Assembly: GCA_903813345.2 (NCBI GenBank)
Contig: CAIIXF020000007.1
Span: 27,932,698-27,996,697, forward strand
Length of the DNA: 64,000 nucleotides
From: Owenia fusiformis
Lineage: Eukaryota; Annelida; Polychaeta; Sabellida; Oweniidae
Reading direction: 5' to 3'
Notes under the pieces: generated by a model
Seen by the model: only the letters and a program-made list of their open reading frames with translations
Databases searched by the model: none
Told to the model about the DNA's origin: nothing
Shown here: positions 31,031-46,000 of the stretch, in pieces
How positions within the stretch are numbered: the first letter of the stretch is position 1
How the letters are laid out: each line of letters starts with the position of its first letter
Position numbers and translations under genes: made by a program

Positions 31031-34000
31031 GTATGTATACATGTACCTATCAGATATCTCAACCTAATTCTATCAATACAGAGATTATTTGCATATTTCT
31101 TACCTAAAAGACACGAACTGATGTTTAAATTACATTTTACAGATACCGATTCCTATAGGTAAATGTCAATCAGTGAATTTGTTATCTAGGGGATAAATAC
31201 TTCATATTTGAGGTTTTGAGTACTTATCATTTCCAGATGCAGAAACAATTATAAAATTCCATACACAAGTATAATAAATATTTTTTAACAGTAATTCTTC
31301 ATCATTAAGGACTTTAACAAGTAGTGAAAAAATCGGGAAACTGTTATTTCACATATAATTTATGACAGTGATTTTGCCAGAGATTTCCCTTGCGTAATCT
31401 ACTATTATATGAAAACATCCAGAAAAAAATTGAAAAATATTACCTTTGTCATTATTTTTTAATTCAAAATTCTCACCAGGTGGATTATTTCATTTATATC
31501 ATTGTTCATCAGAGAGTTTGATAATTAATCCTGAACTTTCCTCTTAGGCTGGTTTACCCTTTGCATTCATTCAACTTTGCCTCTTAAAAGAGAGCTTCAT
31601 TGGTAGTTTATATACTCTGTGTGTATGAAAAGGCTATTTAATTATACACATTTATAAATGCATGTATATTACACCTTGATCTCTTCAAAATCAGAACTTG
31701 AAGATTACATGAATAAATGGTTAAAGCTATTAATAAAAAGTCACTTCATTTACTGTACTCGCAAGGGTTGATTTGATATCATTAGAAACTTTGTCATCTA
31801 AAGAAAGGTGGCAGTATAAGATATTCTACCTGATTGTGTCAATCATATAGATTATCATATCCCATATATCATCAAACATTAACTATCTCATCAAATTAAT
31901 TTGTTAGCTTACAACAGCTTAGTTACCATTCCCCCCCATTCCCTATGTGAACTAATTAGATTCTTCTACCTTATGTTTCTTTTGAATCTTAGACTCTGCC
32001 AGATTTACAGAGAATAATTCCAAATACACATTAACAAACTCTAGTTGTAAAAAAACTCAAACAGGCAATAGAATTAATAAAAATCGTGCAACCAGCAAGA
32101 AATAAAGTAAACAACTAAATATAGTCAACAGTCCAAATTATATAGAAATACAAGAAAATTGGTCAGTTCAAGGCCCATACCCAGGGGAATGGGTTTCGAG
32201 GGGCTTGCCCCCCCCCCCCCCAGCCAAAATTTCTTTCAAAATCATGCAGTTTTTCATGATTCTGAGCATTTTTCATGTGGTTTTAGGCACAATTTGTCGA
32301 AGTAAAACCTCCTAAAATTTTTGAAAAGTGAATCCCCCTTGGTAAAAGCTGGCTACGGGCCTGAGTTCATAGATATTTGTGTGGAAATGTGAGGAAAAGG
32401 CATGATTAGAGGAAAATCAGGCAAGGAAATCAACATCTGATAACTAGAGAAAGATTGCATAAATGTGTTAGAAATAAACATAAGTCCAGACTGTTAATGC
32501 AAATCATTGGTTATATTTAGCAACCATGATGAAAACTGAAGGGTTGAGAATTTACTTAGCGGTTTTAAGGTTCTTGCAATGTAATATAGTACTATGTATT
32601 CCATATTTGAGATTTATCCATAGTCTGTACTGTACATATAGTAAAACCTGTCTTAGTGAACACCTCTCTCTAGTGATCACTTGTATCTAGTGAACACCTA
32701 TTTCCAGCACATACTCCACTAAAGCTGTATAAAATTGCCTCGCTGAAGTAAACACCTAGCTACAGTGTAGGTGTTCGCTATATACAGGTTTTACTGTATA
32801 TGAAAAGCTACAGTATATAAATTCTTACATTGGTAGATTACCTGTATAACCATCATTATAGTTCTTTCAGAGTAGATTTTTTCCTTAAAGACAGAAACAG
32901 AAAAGGGAAAAAATCTATGATCAAAAGACAGGTAAAGATTACTTCACAGACTTATCAGCTTATCTAAGTATTAATGTGCATAGAAAGAATCTTGCCAAAA
33001 TATCATATGTTTAAACCTTTATCTTTCTGCACAATTGTACAATTGTACATCAGTACAGTATAAATTTAAATCAAAAATATTAAAATTTATAGAATTGACA
33101 AAATGGAATAACCTGGCATCAACAACCTGAAAATCAATAAATCAATTTGAAATTCAACTCATTTATATTAAGAATTTTTAAAAGGAAACATTCTTTTAAC
33201 ACAAAAATATATTTATCATTCTTTTTTTACATAATTTGGCAAAAACATTGTTTTGAAAGACAATGTAAATATCTAAGATTAATCATCTAACAACAATGTT
33301 ATGCTATAAATAGCTGAAAGATAAATAGCTGAAAGATAAATCTGAGCTCCTTAAAGTACAAAGGTAAAAAATGATCATCTGGAATGGAAAAATTCTTTTG
33401 AACATTTGAACCAAACTTAACCCCTCAAGTTGATCCACTTTTTAAACCCAGAAGAATTCCATCTCAGATCTCCGGATAATGCAACTCCTTGACTCATTAT
33501 GATCATTTATTTTTATTTTTTGTTAGTTGATTATGTTTTATGTATAGGCTCTCTTCTATTAAACAAAAAATGTTCTATTTGTATTCTCAAACCACACATT
33601 CACTGTAACTTACTAACTTACTGTTTTAGAATTTCTTTTTTAGAAGAGTAAAATTCCAATTAGCCATTTTTGAGTCAAAACTGAAATTTTCTAAAATTTC
33701 AATGTCCATGTCAGGGAAAACTATTTTGATTTTCTCAGACTTTTCGCCTGATCATAGTAGCCCCATTCTCCTCTAGCAGTGGATCCTCCAATCAAATGAA
33801 ATACCTTGATGCATCAGTTGAATAAATATGAACAAAAGCACTGTCTTATAAAGCACAAAATAGCTTCTCCCTGCAGAAAGCCAGAATGAGAAAGGCAAAT
33901 AAGTTGAAACTTAATGGTTGGTCTTGATGAGAAGGTCAATATTTCTATAATTACATTTAAGATTGACCCCTTCCCAAAAATGACATAACATATTTTTCAT

Positions 34001-37000
34001 TATTTTCAAATTAAAGTATCTTCCTTTTAAAAATTGATGTATGCTATTGAAACATGCTTAACCCCCCCCAACCCTCTGCCTTAACAGGTAATAAATATGT
34101 TTGTTAACTATGTTTGTTTGTACATTGACATTGTGACCTTCCCCCTAAAGATATGTAGATATTCTAGGAACAGTTACATTTATAATTGTGTAATTAATTT
34201 TAAGTAAACATCACAATGACAGACAACCCTTGGGAAGAAGCACTTTTACTTTTTACATTTTCTGTCTATCCTGAACATAACAGGTGAACCATTAGATATC
34301 GGGGACCTTATATTTTAGAGTCATCAAAATTATTTTTGAACACAATCAGAAAATCTTCATTAATAAATTCCAAATTTCAGAAACAAGTCAAATTCTTTAC
34401 TTCAGAGAATATTTTTAATTTATTGAGACTTTCGACTAATATCCCTTAGTCTTTTTCAAAATATAACAGCATGTATACATTTATGTATTAAAAATAAATT
34501 AAAAATATAAATATAATATAATATAATATATAATATAATATATGTATTAAAAATAAATTAAAAATATTCTCTGAAGTAAAGAATTTGACTTGTTTCTGAT
34601 ATATTAACCAGAGAGATGAACTTACATAGAAATTCCAAATTGTTTTTCCAACAAACATGTAATTCAGAATACAAGGACAAAGGGTATTTTTGTAATACAT
34701 CCTCTGAATACAGGCCTCCACTCGTACCTCCTTCTTCCAAGAAGAAGAAGGAAGGAACTTGTGGATGACTTCTTGAACCCTGCCTTTAGAGGATGTTGTA
34801 ATAAGGCAAAGGTATTTTTGTCTAAACCAAAGCTAAAAATATTTTTTGTTCACTTTTCAGGCAGGTAAAACATGTTTTATTAGATGGTTCAACCCTAATT
34901 TAATTCACTCAATGCATCTGATACATGGATAGTAATATTAGACACCTTGTGAATATTGATGTAAACGTCCCAAGGGTTGAGTGACATTTCACCTGTCCAC
35001 CTGTTCAATAATTTACCTGTTAATTAATTTACCTGGAATAATAGACACATTACTACATAGACATTTATACAATGAATATAGGAACTCTAAATGCAAATGC
35101 TATTTTAGCTTAAAAAAAATAGGCACTGACTAACTGAAATAGTACTGAAACAGGGGCTAGTATAGCAGGAATATTCTGATACTGCAGTAATTCATAGAAA
35201 TCTACTCTAGGGCATGAATCCCGAGAGGGGGGGGAGGGGGGGGGGTTCACTCTAAAGAAATTGGGTAGGTAGGTGCAGCACAGGCAATTTTGGCTTAGGG
35301 CATAATTCATGGAACCTGGCCAAACTGAGAAGAAAAAAACATGGAAAATTTGTCAAAGAGAGAACCTTTTTAAGTCAAAAATCAGGTTTTTCTACGAAAG
35401 ATGCTAATGAATTGGTAAAATCAGATGGCAAGGTCTGAAACACAACGCGATAGCCACGCCCCCTTTGTCTTTATCCTTCCAAAGTGAACGCAAATGGCAG
35501 ATAAGAGTGACTCTGGCAAGACTGGCATACCAGAATGTCTGAAACAAATCACCATGAATATGATCCATCACGTCATCACAATGTCTTTAGCACAATGACA
35601 TTGTGCAGACATGATACTATACACAGTAATAAGTATAACATATCCCATGGGCATCTGGATATTTGAACCATCGAAAACACATAACACATAAAAATCATCT
35701 CTAAATAGATTCTGATTTTGTTTTCAAATTTTGCATCTTGTGGTTTTCAGCGCGCAGTTCATGTGTGGCATCCAACCATAAATGTAATGGCAAATTGGGT
35801 GAGATATACCTCAAACATTTCATATGTCATTATGACATTTCAATAAATGTTTTGTTGAAACAGTGCCATTAATAACATTGCATCAGTGGAATGTTATTAC
35901 AAAGTTATAAATATTTAGCCTATCTAAAACTATTGCCTTAACAGAAGTATAAATAAGAAAGGCCTTGTGTTACAACAAATTAGTCAACTTTAAGAGTCTA
36001 CCAAACAGCTTACAAGAATTAGATTAAGATTAAATAAAATACAATAACTAAGTACAATAACATATTACAATAAATACAATAAACTCAGAGAAACAAAAAC
36101 AACATATCAAGGAATAAATGGATCAAAGAGTTACATGTAATTACAAATCAGCGATTTCTTAATAGTTAATCCGCAAATCTGCAGACCAAACCAAGTCATA
36201 AAAAGAGATTAATGACAAGAATAATACCAAATGAAAACAGTAGGCAATAAAACTAACATTAGTCTTTAAGTAGAGCTTAATGAAGTAAAGAAATCTTGAT
36301 GGCTGTATCCTGTTAAATCTTATATGAGGATAAGACCTACCCTTTTCAATTACTTGTTTTTGGTTCCTTAAAAGAGAGCTTACAATTAGACTTTCAGCCT
36401 CAGGGTAGGTTAAAGCTTAGATGAAGAAAAGACTAAGTTCAAAAACCATGTGGATGCAAAACATACACATTCTAAATAATGTGGAGACTTAAGGTGGGCC
36501 ATACTGGAGTTGTAACATATACTTGGCACTGACCAGCATGTGTGACAAGGCATCTAGCTAGGAACAACTGTGAGATGGGCAGTGGCACTAGTGATTGAGC
36601 ATCTCTTCATTGGGACTTATCTAGGACCATGGGCTTTCTAGTTGAAAACCCATGCTAGGACTTACAGTATTTATCACAGAAATCAACAGAGATTATCATG
36701 TGGTACACATCTATATTTATATCTGCACTATCTATACATCAGCTTATTAACAGCATTGATGGTATAATTAAGCTTTAACCATAAAGGATACCAATCAGGT
36801 AGAAGGATGTAACGAAGCAAGTTATAAGTCGGACATGACATCTCAACAGGCGAGACAAGCGCAGGTATAGATATCACAACACAAACTGACCACATGGGTC
36901 CAAACAAACCATTCAAGTGGATATTTGATGACAGATTAGACACAAATAAGAGAATTTATACAATAATTTGGATAAGTAGTGAATACGCTAACAACCACTG

Positions 37001-40000
37001 ATAAGGCTATAGACGTGGATTGTATAACAAATAGATAGGATTTACTTATTATCATTTATAACTTATCGACTTATCCACTCTACTTTTGTATTGATATACA
37101 CATGTAGGGGAAGTTAATACAAGTGGGCCATATAGCTGAAACTGCCATATATATACTTCATACACTAATTGAAAGTTGGGAGAGGTGCATACTGCAGAAA
37201 TGTATGGATTATCCTAATATTTAAAGGATTAAGGATTTACATAGAGTATAGCATGTCTGGACATGGCTTTTACGTAGCCCTAATTGGTAAGTGCAAAGAT
37301 ATATATGTTTGTATATAAAACACATGAAGCAATGAGATGTGTAAACATCAGATCATGCCAAATAAACAATGCTAATTAACTTCTTGATTATACAGAGTGA
37401 CTAAAATTGACTGATTAATGTTATCTTTATAAATCATGCTTTAAATTGTTTACTTAAAACTTGCCCTATGTTAGTAATTTCATGAAATCAATGGGCATGA
37501 AGAGTATCTGTATGTACTACAGTATGAAACTACTGTCGTACATTAAAATGTTTAAACGAATATTTAAAATGAAAACATTTCTAGCTTCCAGAAAATTTTA
37601 TTTGTTTTTTATTGTCTTTTCTTCTGTCATTATGACAATAAAATGCATATTATCCCAGTGTATTCATACAGTAAATTGAAATACAATATTATACAAGATG
37701 AGCATCATTCAATTTGAATTTTATGAATTCACAACAATCTCCAGAAAAAGCTCCCAGATTCAAATGTAAATGTTATTACCATGACTGGGTTTCTATAGGA
37801 ACGAAGCCAAAAAAGTAATGTTCATTATATTCACTATGGCTGATTATCTCTGACAATTTAACCCTCGGGAAATATGTCAGAGGCACGTCTTGAATCATAC
37901 CTTACACATGTTAAACCAGTCAGTTCAACAGGCATGTAGGAGTTAAGACTTAAGCACTTACTCAATATCAAACGAAAAAGTTATTATAGAATTACTATCT
38001 TATACGATTACTGACCTTCTGGCCTATACAACATGTAAATATGTTTTGCTATACCAAAGGGCAAACACATAAGTGTGTTGTCTGCCAAAAAGACAAGTTA
38101 AATTACCCTCCCAAATTTTTTCATGTACCAAATTGCAAAAATTCCCAAAAGTGATCTACATTGGTAAACCCTAGATACTTTCTTCTGAAGGAAGATCCCA
38201 CTTATATACCAATCTAAACCTAAATCTATTATATAATGAATAACTTAAAATGACTAAAAAAATAGGAAACTCAGTGTAAGGACAGCCATTTTGCTACCAA
38301 TGCTTACAGAGGGGTGGTCAGAACAAGTGAATTAATACCTATACATTAAGTACTCTAGAATTATAGATATCCCACATAATGTTCAGGTTACCATCAAGTA
38401 CTACTTCAACCTTATCAGGGTCAACCATGAGTGATAGGGTCTGATAGGAATAGAGATAGTTGATTGATTCAATGTTTATTGTTGATTGATTGGAAGGGCT
38501 ATTGATTGATTCAATGGGTTTTGGTTGATTGAAAGGGCCATTGTTGATTGCTTAGCTGATTGTTGATTGTATTTCTCAGTATACTGTTGATTGTTAGTCT
38601 TATTTCAAGCTCTTACCCCCCCTCCCCCGCCTTCTTACAACCCTCCCCTCATATTACTTCCTCTAGTAAAGTAGATGAAGGGAGGGGCTATATGTTGATT
38701 GCATCAATGTTGATTGTTGATTACCTGGTATGTCAACTCACTTGTTTCCTGATTGTTGGTGTAAATGTTTGTTTACATGTTGATTAATGGAGTAGAACTT
38801 GTTAAGTGGTGAATCACTCATCGAGGACAAATAACTGTTACTGTCATTATATTTTTAATTGTCATCAGTATTTGTTATCATCCCTAGTTTAATGGCTTCC
38901 TTAACTATTAAAAATAGCAACATTTCCTAATGTGACATTATACCTCATATAATATTCATTTGAAAAACTAACCTTTTCAAAACTGAATAAAAGTTTTCAT
39001 GATTTTGCATATATTACTATATGAAATGATTTCATTAATCATAAAAATATGCAAAAAAACTTGTCAGAAAACAAGAACATTGAAAATAAAAAAAAACATA
39101 ATATTTTAAAATCATCAACTTCAATTGGAGTCTGAATGAGATTCTCTTTTAACTAAAATCATATCTACTCCAACTTAAATAAAACTTTTAAATTAAACTT
39201 GAAGTATTAAAAATCATCAACTAGTAAATGTACTTCTACAGTATACTCCCTGTAAGAAAAAGTTCACTTTAAACTTTTATTGCACTATAATTTATTTTAA
39301 AAGACCTGAAATGTTTTATAATGATAGAAATATAGTTGGAGGTCCAGAAGTTAGTTAAGAGAACATACACTTAAACATTTGATGCTTAAATCAAGTTTGT
39401 TCATGAGCATTTAAAAAGTCATCATAAATTAAATGACTTTACCAGTTTACAGTATATTTTGACTTCTATAAGATGTTTAGGGTAGGTGAATAAGACAGTT
39501 ATATAGAAAAGAAATTATCAATGCCATAGAAAAGTTACTAATGCAATAAAAATTAATATTGAAAGATAACCAGATTTACAGAGTTAAGCCAATGAAACCA
39601 ATGTAAAAACTGCCTTTATATTAATTTGTTAGCATAGGAACTAGAAGAGGAACAACCTAAACCCCATATTTTCTAACTGATACAAATTTCTTAAAACTAG
39701 GCCAAAAATTAAAAGCACTGACCAGTAATGCTAATGTCAGAGAGAAGCAGAATTTAGGCAATACAATTTTTGAGCCTCAATTTTAGCCTAGATCCATCAG
39801 ATTTGATATACCAGAGTAATTTGAAAACTATTTTAGGCTTGACATGTACAATACATACATATAAGTATTTATGTATTTATACTTTTCATCTGACTTCACT
39901 TAAACACCTTTAGTAAAAGAAGGGAAGCTCAATAAGCACTTACCCTGATGTCAAGAAGCTAGTTTCAATCACTACTCTCTAAATAAGACAGTGATTGGAT

Positions 40001-43000
40001 AAGGCTAGATCAGAGAGGTATCTCTTATGAGGAGCATAAAAGAAATTCTATAAAAGATCGAACAACTGAAAGGGTGAAGCTACCTCTAAAATTTCTAAAA
40101 GACCCTACAGGCCAATGCATGTTAAATATTTTACGCTTCATGTTTCATTATGTATTCTAATCTTGGCACACTTAAACACATTTAGTTTGACCTAGGCTTG
40201 GATTACCTGAATTCTTTCAATCCCTAATCTTTTATACTATTATACTTACACCTAGCCCGGCATACACTATAGTAGCATGTGCAGCCATAATAGTACCCTT
40301 TTACACTAGGATATTTATAAAGTAGGAAAATACTCCTTTCTAAAACAAAACCAGTACAAACATTATTTAGTCTAAGATTGAGATTCAATTTTCTCCAGGA
40401 TATAATTGGTAAGTAAAATTTAAACAATTTTACCAAATCACAAATATAACTATTCTTGTTTATTTTTACAATGTAATATATCTTCATAGAACTGAGAAAT
40501 AAAACTAAGTACATCACCTCTACTTCAAAACTTGAGCTATCGTCTAATTACCTAATTCAGACAATAAAAGATTACACTAAGTGAAATGGTATTCTAATAT
40601 CAACATGAGAGTCCCAACTCACAACCTACATGGATGCCAATGATGTGGTAATGACTTTACACCCACTCCCCCTCTTATAGTGTTTAATTCTTTGCATTTA
40701 GAAATGAAAATAACTTTTCTTCAAGTTTCTATTGTCGGTTACAGGGGTGGATCTGGAAAGTAACAAGGGGAGGGCAAATTTCAAGTCTGAAAAAGATTTT
40801 GAAAATTTAAGGCCCACCTTCTTGAAAATTTGGCCTAAAATTAAAAATAAAGCCCAAAAAGGCCCAATTATATTCAAAAAGGCCCATTAATTGTGGCCTA
40901 CACTTTTTCTGAGACCATCTTAGGGGAGGGCTGGGCTTGGCCCCTGCCCCCCCCCCCTCACCCTAATCAGCCAGTGTGTTCAACAGCCTCTATTAAGAGA
41001 GACTCTGATAATCAAAATGTAAGGTTTCTAGACTCTGCACAATACCTGCACACCATGATGCTTTAATAAATTTTTTCTCAGGAAAAGGAAATCCTGGATC
41101 TACATGCATGCTGAAATCAAACAATGTTTTGCTCTAATGCCTTGCAACTTCCAGGTTTGTTTAGACTATGTGATTCAATGCAATGTGTTGTACATGTTGT
41201 ACCAGGATTACACATTCAGCCAACAACAACAAATCAAAAACCTGTGCATATCATTCTAGTCATTCTAGCATCTGTATAAATCTCTAATGGCATACAGTTT
41301 TTCAAAAGTAGGATTAATTAGGGGTACCTAAGTGCTACATATGGCTAACATTTTAAATAGTTTGATTTTGCATCTTTAGTAAAGAGTTTCATCCATATTC
41401 TTTCAATAGGAAATAATCCTTTGATCTCTTCTGAACTATCTGATCATTGTCAGAGAGTGGTTATAATTACCAGACTCTCGATCCAAGGGTAACATATGGC
41501 ATGGAGATGTATGATAGTTGCAACTCAGAGATATTGCCTTTTCATTTAAATGGTATATAGGGATTACATTTTTTCATCTTCTGATGAATTGCTCAGTCTC
41601 AAAGCTATTTATTATAACATTCTTTCCCTGGGAGAGTTTTTATATTTGGTTGCCATAGCAACTAGCTAGTTACCATAGTTACTATAGGCAAATGGTTGGA
41701 ATCTGATTCTGACATACAGTTGTTGCTCTAGCTGAAATCCTGGCAATAGGCCCTACATCTGACATTCAGAGATATGATCTATATTGATCTTTCTCCAGAA
41801 TGACTCCTAAAATTAGACTATACAGTACCTGGAAAGTTACTGGGCATATGTAAGTTCCATAAATAAACACATACAATCAACTGTAACCCCCCTCGATATG
41901 GCTTCCTCTTTCTGAGATTTCTTTTAATGAGTGCTTCATTCCAAAGAAATCTTGTTATAAGAAGCCATTGTAAGGGATAAAAAAATTGGAAGAAGTAAAA
42001 CATTTGTGTGATTTATCAATTTGTCCAATAAATTTGGTATTTCTGCAATGCCGTCATTCATTCAACAACAATCTCAATTTTGAATTCATTATTCTTCAAT
42101 CATCAATGTTTTATTGTATTCAAACATACTGCGCTTAATTGTGTCCATGTGGTCCAGCTGTTTCAGTGTAATTTTTTAAAGTGTTCTAATAATGTCACCT
42201 TGTTTAATGTTTATTAGGTGAATAACTCAGGGAATAAGATAAAGGATATGGTTTTTAAGAAGATAAAACTTCAACAGCTATATCTAAAAAAAAAGTTTGA
42301 CTCCCTCCCTGCTTAGTACTATTTTAAATGTTTAGACATTATAAAAGATAAATTTTAAACTAAGATGTTTCTATATATTTTTTACTTTAGACATCTCATA
42401 AATATTGATGAAACCAAAAATTATAAATTTCATCAATGTTATGATAGATAGTGGTCATAAATTGTGTAAATACTCTTATATATAAATGAATTATGAGATA
42501 TTGAAGTTTAGTACAAGGGCATACAAGACAGAGTCAAGTACTTCAGTTTGGTAGGCTACTAATCAGTTGCATTCTTAGCCCAGACTTAAATACCTTATAT
42601 AAATAGAACCATACTACCTTGTAGGATTCAGGCATGTTAATCCATCACAAGGTTGCAAGGGTATGGAAATACATTGGGTAAAGGAAAAACATGATTTAGT
42701 TGTACAAGGGTCAATGTTTGAATAATCCATAAACATAGAGACCAAATCTACCATTGGAAATGAAGCAAGTAGACTAAAGGGCATATACCAGGTCGTTCAA
42801 CAAGTTCATGCAAAAGCATTCTAATTTTTTTTATATTTCAATGTTTTTCCTTGTTCACAAATCATAGAAAAAAATTACCTCCTTTGGCACATGTGCTTAC
42901 AAATTTATTCTTAAACATCTTAAAAATTAGGAATGATTGGGGAATCCATTTTTCTGTCAACAAAGCAAGCCACGAGAAGGTAAAATAATCAACAACAGCA

Positions 43001-46000
43001 TTTTGAATAAATAATTTCTCACACAGGGTGACACAAAAATTCTACCCTCCATCAATTATGGATGTTTTTCTTAGTGGGTTGCATTTTTGTGTCACTCTGT
43101 ACTAAACATTTGTATTTTAAACAACAACAAAATGTTTGGCCATCCTAATAATTGACATTGTAAATACTCTTTTAGATAAGGATATAGTACATTAAAGATC
43201 ACTGAGGGCAAATAACATCATCATTTTTAAACAACTGAACTTTTAGATAAGAATTGAAGGCAAATATTGACCAACAATATCATTAAAGTAAAACAACTTC
43301 ACACATCCTCTACCCTGAAATTCAGAGAGTAAGTCCTACTCTCTGACTATGACAGATAATTGTCGTCTAGTAGGTGCTGATATGATCTTAATAACCCTAA
43401 AGCTGCCATGGCCATTCATGGGAGTTCAAAAATAAAATAAATGCCAGCTGCTTATGACAGCATAAAATGTTGTGACTGCAATTCTGATTGGACGGCTGAA
43501 TTTTGATTGGGCTAATCTGATTGGGTAAGGCTATATCAAAGGATTATCTCTTATTCAAAGAGTATAGATGAAGCTGTCTTTTAAAGATGCAAAATAGAAC
43601 AACCTTTTTTTCAGAGAAAAAATATGCTAAAGCAATTACAATACAGTTACATAGAACACTTAGATTTAATCTCTTACACTTTACATACTGTTTTGATTAC
43701 ACTTCAGTTTTTAAGAATTGTATACCTTTGGCGTCTATTATGGGAAAATCATAAGTATTATTTGTTAATTTAATTTCCATGATTTTCTCCTTTGAAGGTG
43801 GTCATCTTTTCAAATGTAAAACAGATTAAAGCTGGAGTGTATACATCTAGGAATATAAAATTAACATGTAGTGAAAACTCAAATTCATTAAAATTACTAG
43901 GGGAGTTCATTGAACTTTTGGACATGGGTAGTCACTATTTGATATCAGCTCACTATCATTTATAAAGAATATAACCCGATTTCTAAATATAAATAAGTAT
44001 AAAGTATTAAGTATAAATCATTTGTAGTTTATTACCTGGTGTTGTCTAGGTTAATGACCACACCCATTAAAACTGTTTTAGAACACATTTAGAAAGGAAT
44101 AGTGATATAAAAATATCTCAATCCATTGTGAAGCTCAACCCCATAAAACAGAAGATGAAGTAGATTAGAGAGGAGAGTCTAGAGCTAGTCTTGTAGTCTG
44201 ATGAGAGAACATTTGGTACAGTAGGTATGGGTGAAAACTGAAAATCATGGAGAAGGAAAAAAGCCACAAAAATGCAACCATCTGGGATAAAAGAACCCAC
44301 CCCTTAGCAGCAAGGGAAAATATACACAAACTTGGAAAAGTACTCGGTTATCTAATCTGCAAGACCATACCTATGAGAAGTAGTTAGCAGAGGAGGTGTC
44401 AGAACCCCATGTGTTTTGTGCACCCAGAATCTATAATATGTCCTTTGATAGCACAAATCCATGACCAGGAACCTCTGGGAAGTGACCTCCTCTGCGGGGT
44501 TCTCTATCAGTGGCAGGCATGTAACGGGAGCGGGGTTCAAGAACAGTGACAGGAAAGGACAGATTTGTAGGTTCAGCGTGTTCTGATGCACCTTCCTGAA
44601 TAATACATATAGCAATGTTAGAGTTACACTCAAAAATTGGTCATAAAGTAAGAAGAGATATAATACTATTGAATATGAAAGAGTAATGACAAAAATGACA
44701 ACAAAATGTCTTAAGGTTGGCAGAGTGAGGTAATACTGAAGGAATATGATGGATGAATGAAGTAACGTAAAAATAACATACATATGCATATGATACAGAA
44801 TCAATTTTTTGTAATTGGGAATCAATCTCAGATGATGGATTGTTACTGAATGTAACCTGATAAACAGTAACCACAGAAAAACTTGACTGGAACATGTATG
44901 GATCTTAATTGTTAAAAAATGACCAAAAGGCCCAGCGACATGGAGCAATCATATAAAATGGGAGCAAAACACACACAAGTCGTCAAATTGAGCCAAACAG
45001 TTAAAAGCACAATCCAACCATGGAAACACAACCTGTTGCGATTGTTGGCCATTTATCTCAGTGAAACTATCTCACTATACTACCTAAATTAACTCTAATG
45101 CCTATATTGCATGCTAATCACATACGAACCTAGAATGTATACCTGTAATTGATATATCATATGACACAGAAATCAAGGATATAATCCAGGACCCGATGAT
45201 GACACCAATATATGTGCCTAGTTCAGAATAGAGTACTGCACAATTAGAGACTTTTTACCTCTCGATTCTTGATATGATATCAATATCATTTGTAAGGGCA
45301 ATTTGAAGTTTATCTATAACATATAATTTTAGTTGTCATTTATGTGTAACTTAGTGCAGTTAAGTGTCAATATGGGACTTAAAAAGGGACCTACAAAGTA
45401 ACAAAGGAAACGAAAGGGACTTCAATGTCAAGAATGATGAGATCATTGAAGGAGTTTTACATATGAAAAATAAGTTTGAGATTATCTTTATCGCAAAACC
45501 TCGACTGAGCCCTCTATCTGTTGCATCTACATACAGATTTCAAGTTTTATTGGAGACTTATCTTTCTAAATTATGGAGTTATGTCAATTATGACCGTGGA
45601 AGTGCCTTTCTCTCCTCACAATTCACCTTTCGCAGAAACAACTTGAGTATTGTTACTGGAAATAACTCTATTGATATTTATAATCATAGCCCTCTAAACA
45701 ACAAAGATGATTTAGGGCACATAAATGGATTATAAAACCAATCAGAGGATTTATTGATAAGCAATATGATCAGTTTATTCCAAAGTTCAAAACAACAACT
45801 GATGAAAATAATATTATCTTTAGACTAAAGTGAAACATCTCATATGTGAAACAGATACAAGGAGTATCAATACCAAGGATTACATATCATATTTTATAGT
45901 AGCTTAAGCAAAAAGCCAAAAGAAAATGCCAATCTGATGATCGCCATATGCAATCAATTAAAGAATAGATTGAACAAATACAAACCAAATATACAAACAA

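Noticed and set aside
36728-36943. 71-codon minus-strand frame
   Set aside because: No splice sites or motif; within chance expectation for this length.
44352-44948. 198-codon minus-strand frame of hydrophobic composition
   Set aside because: Most of it is AT-rich intron-like sequence; the credible part overlaps gene D exon 2 in a different frame.
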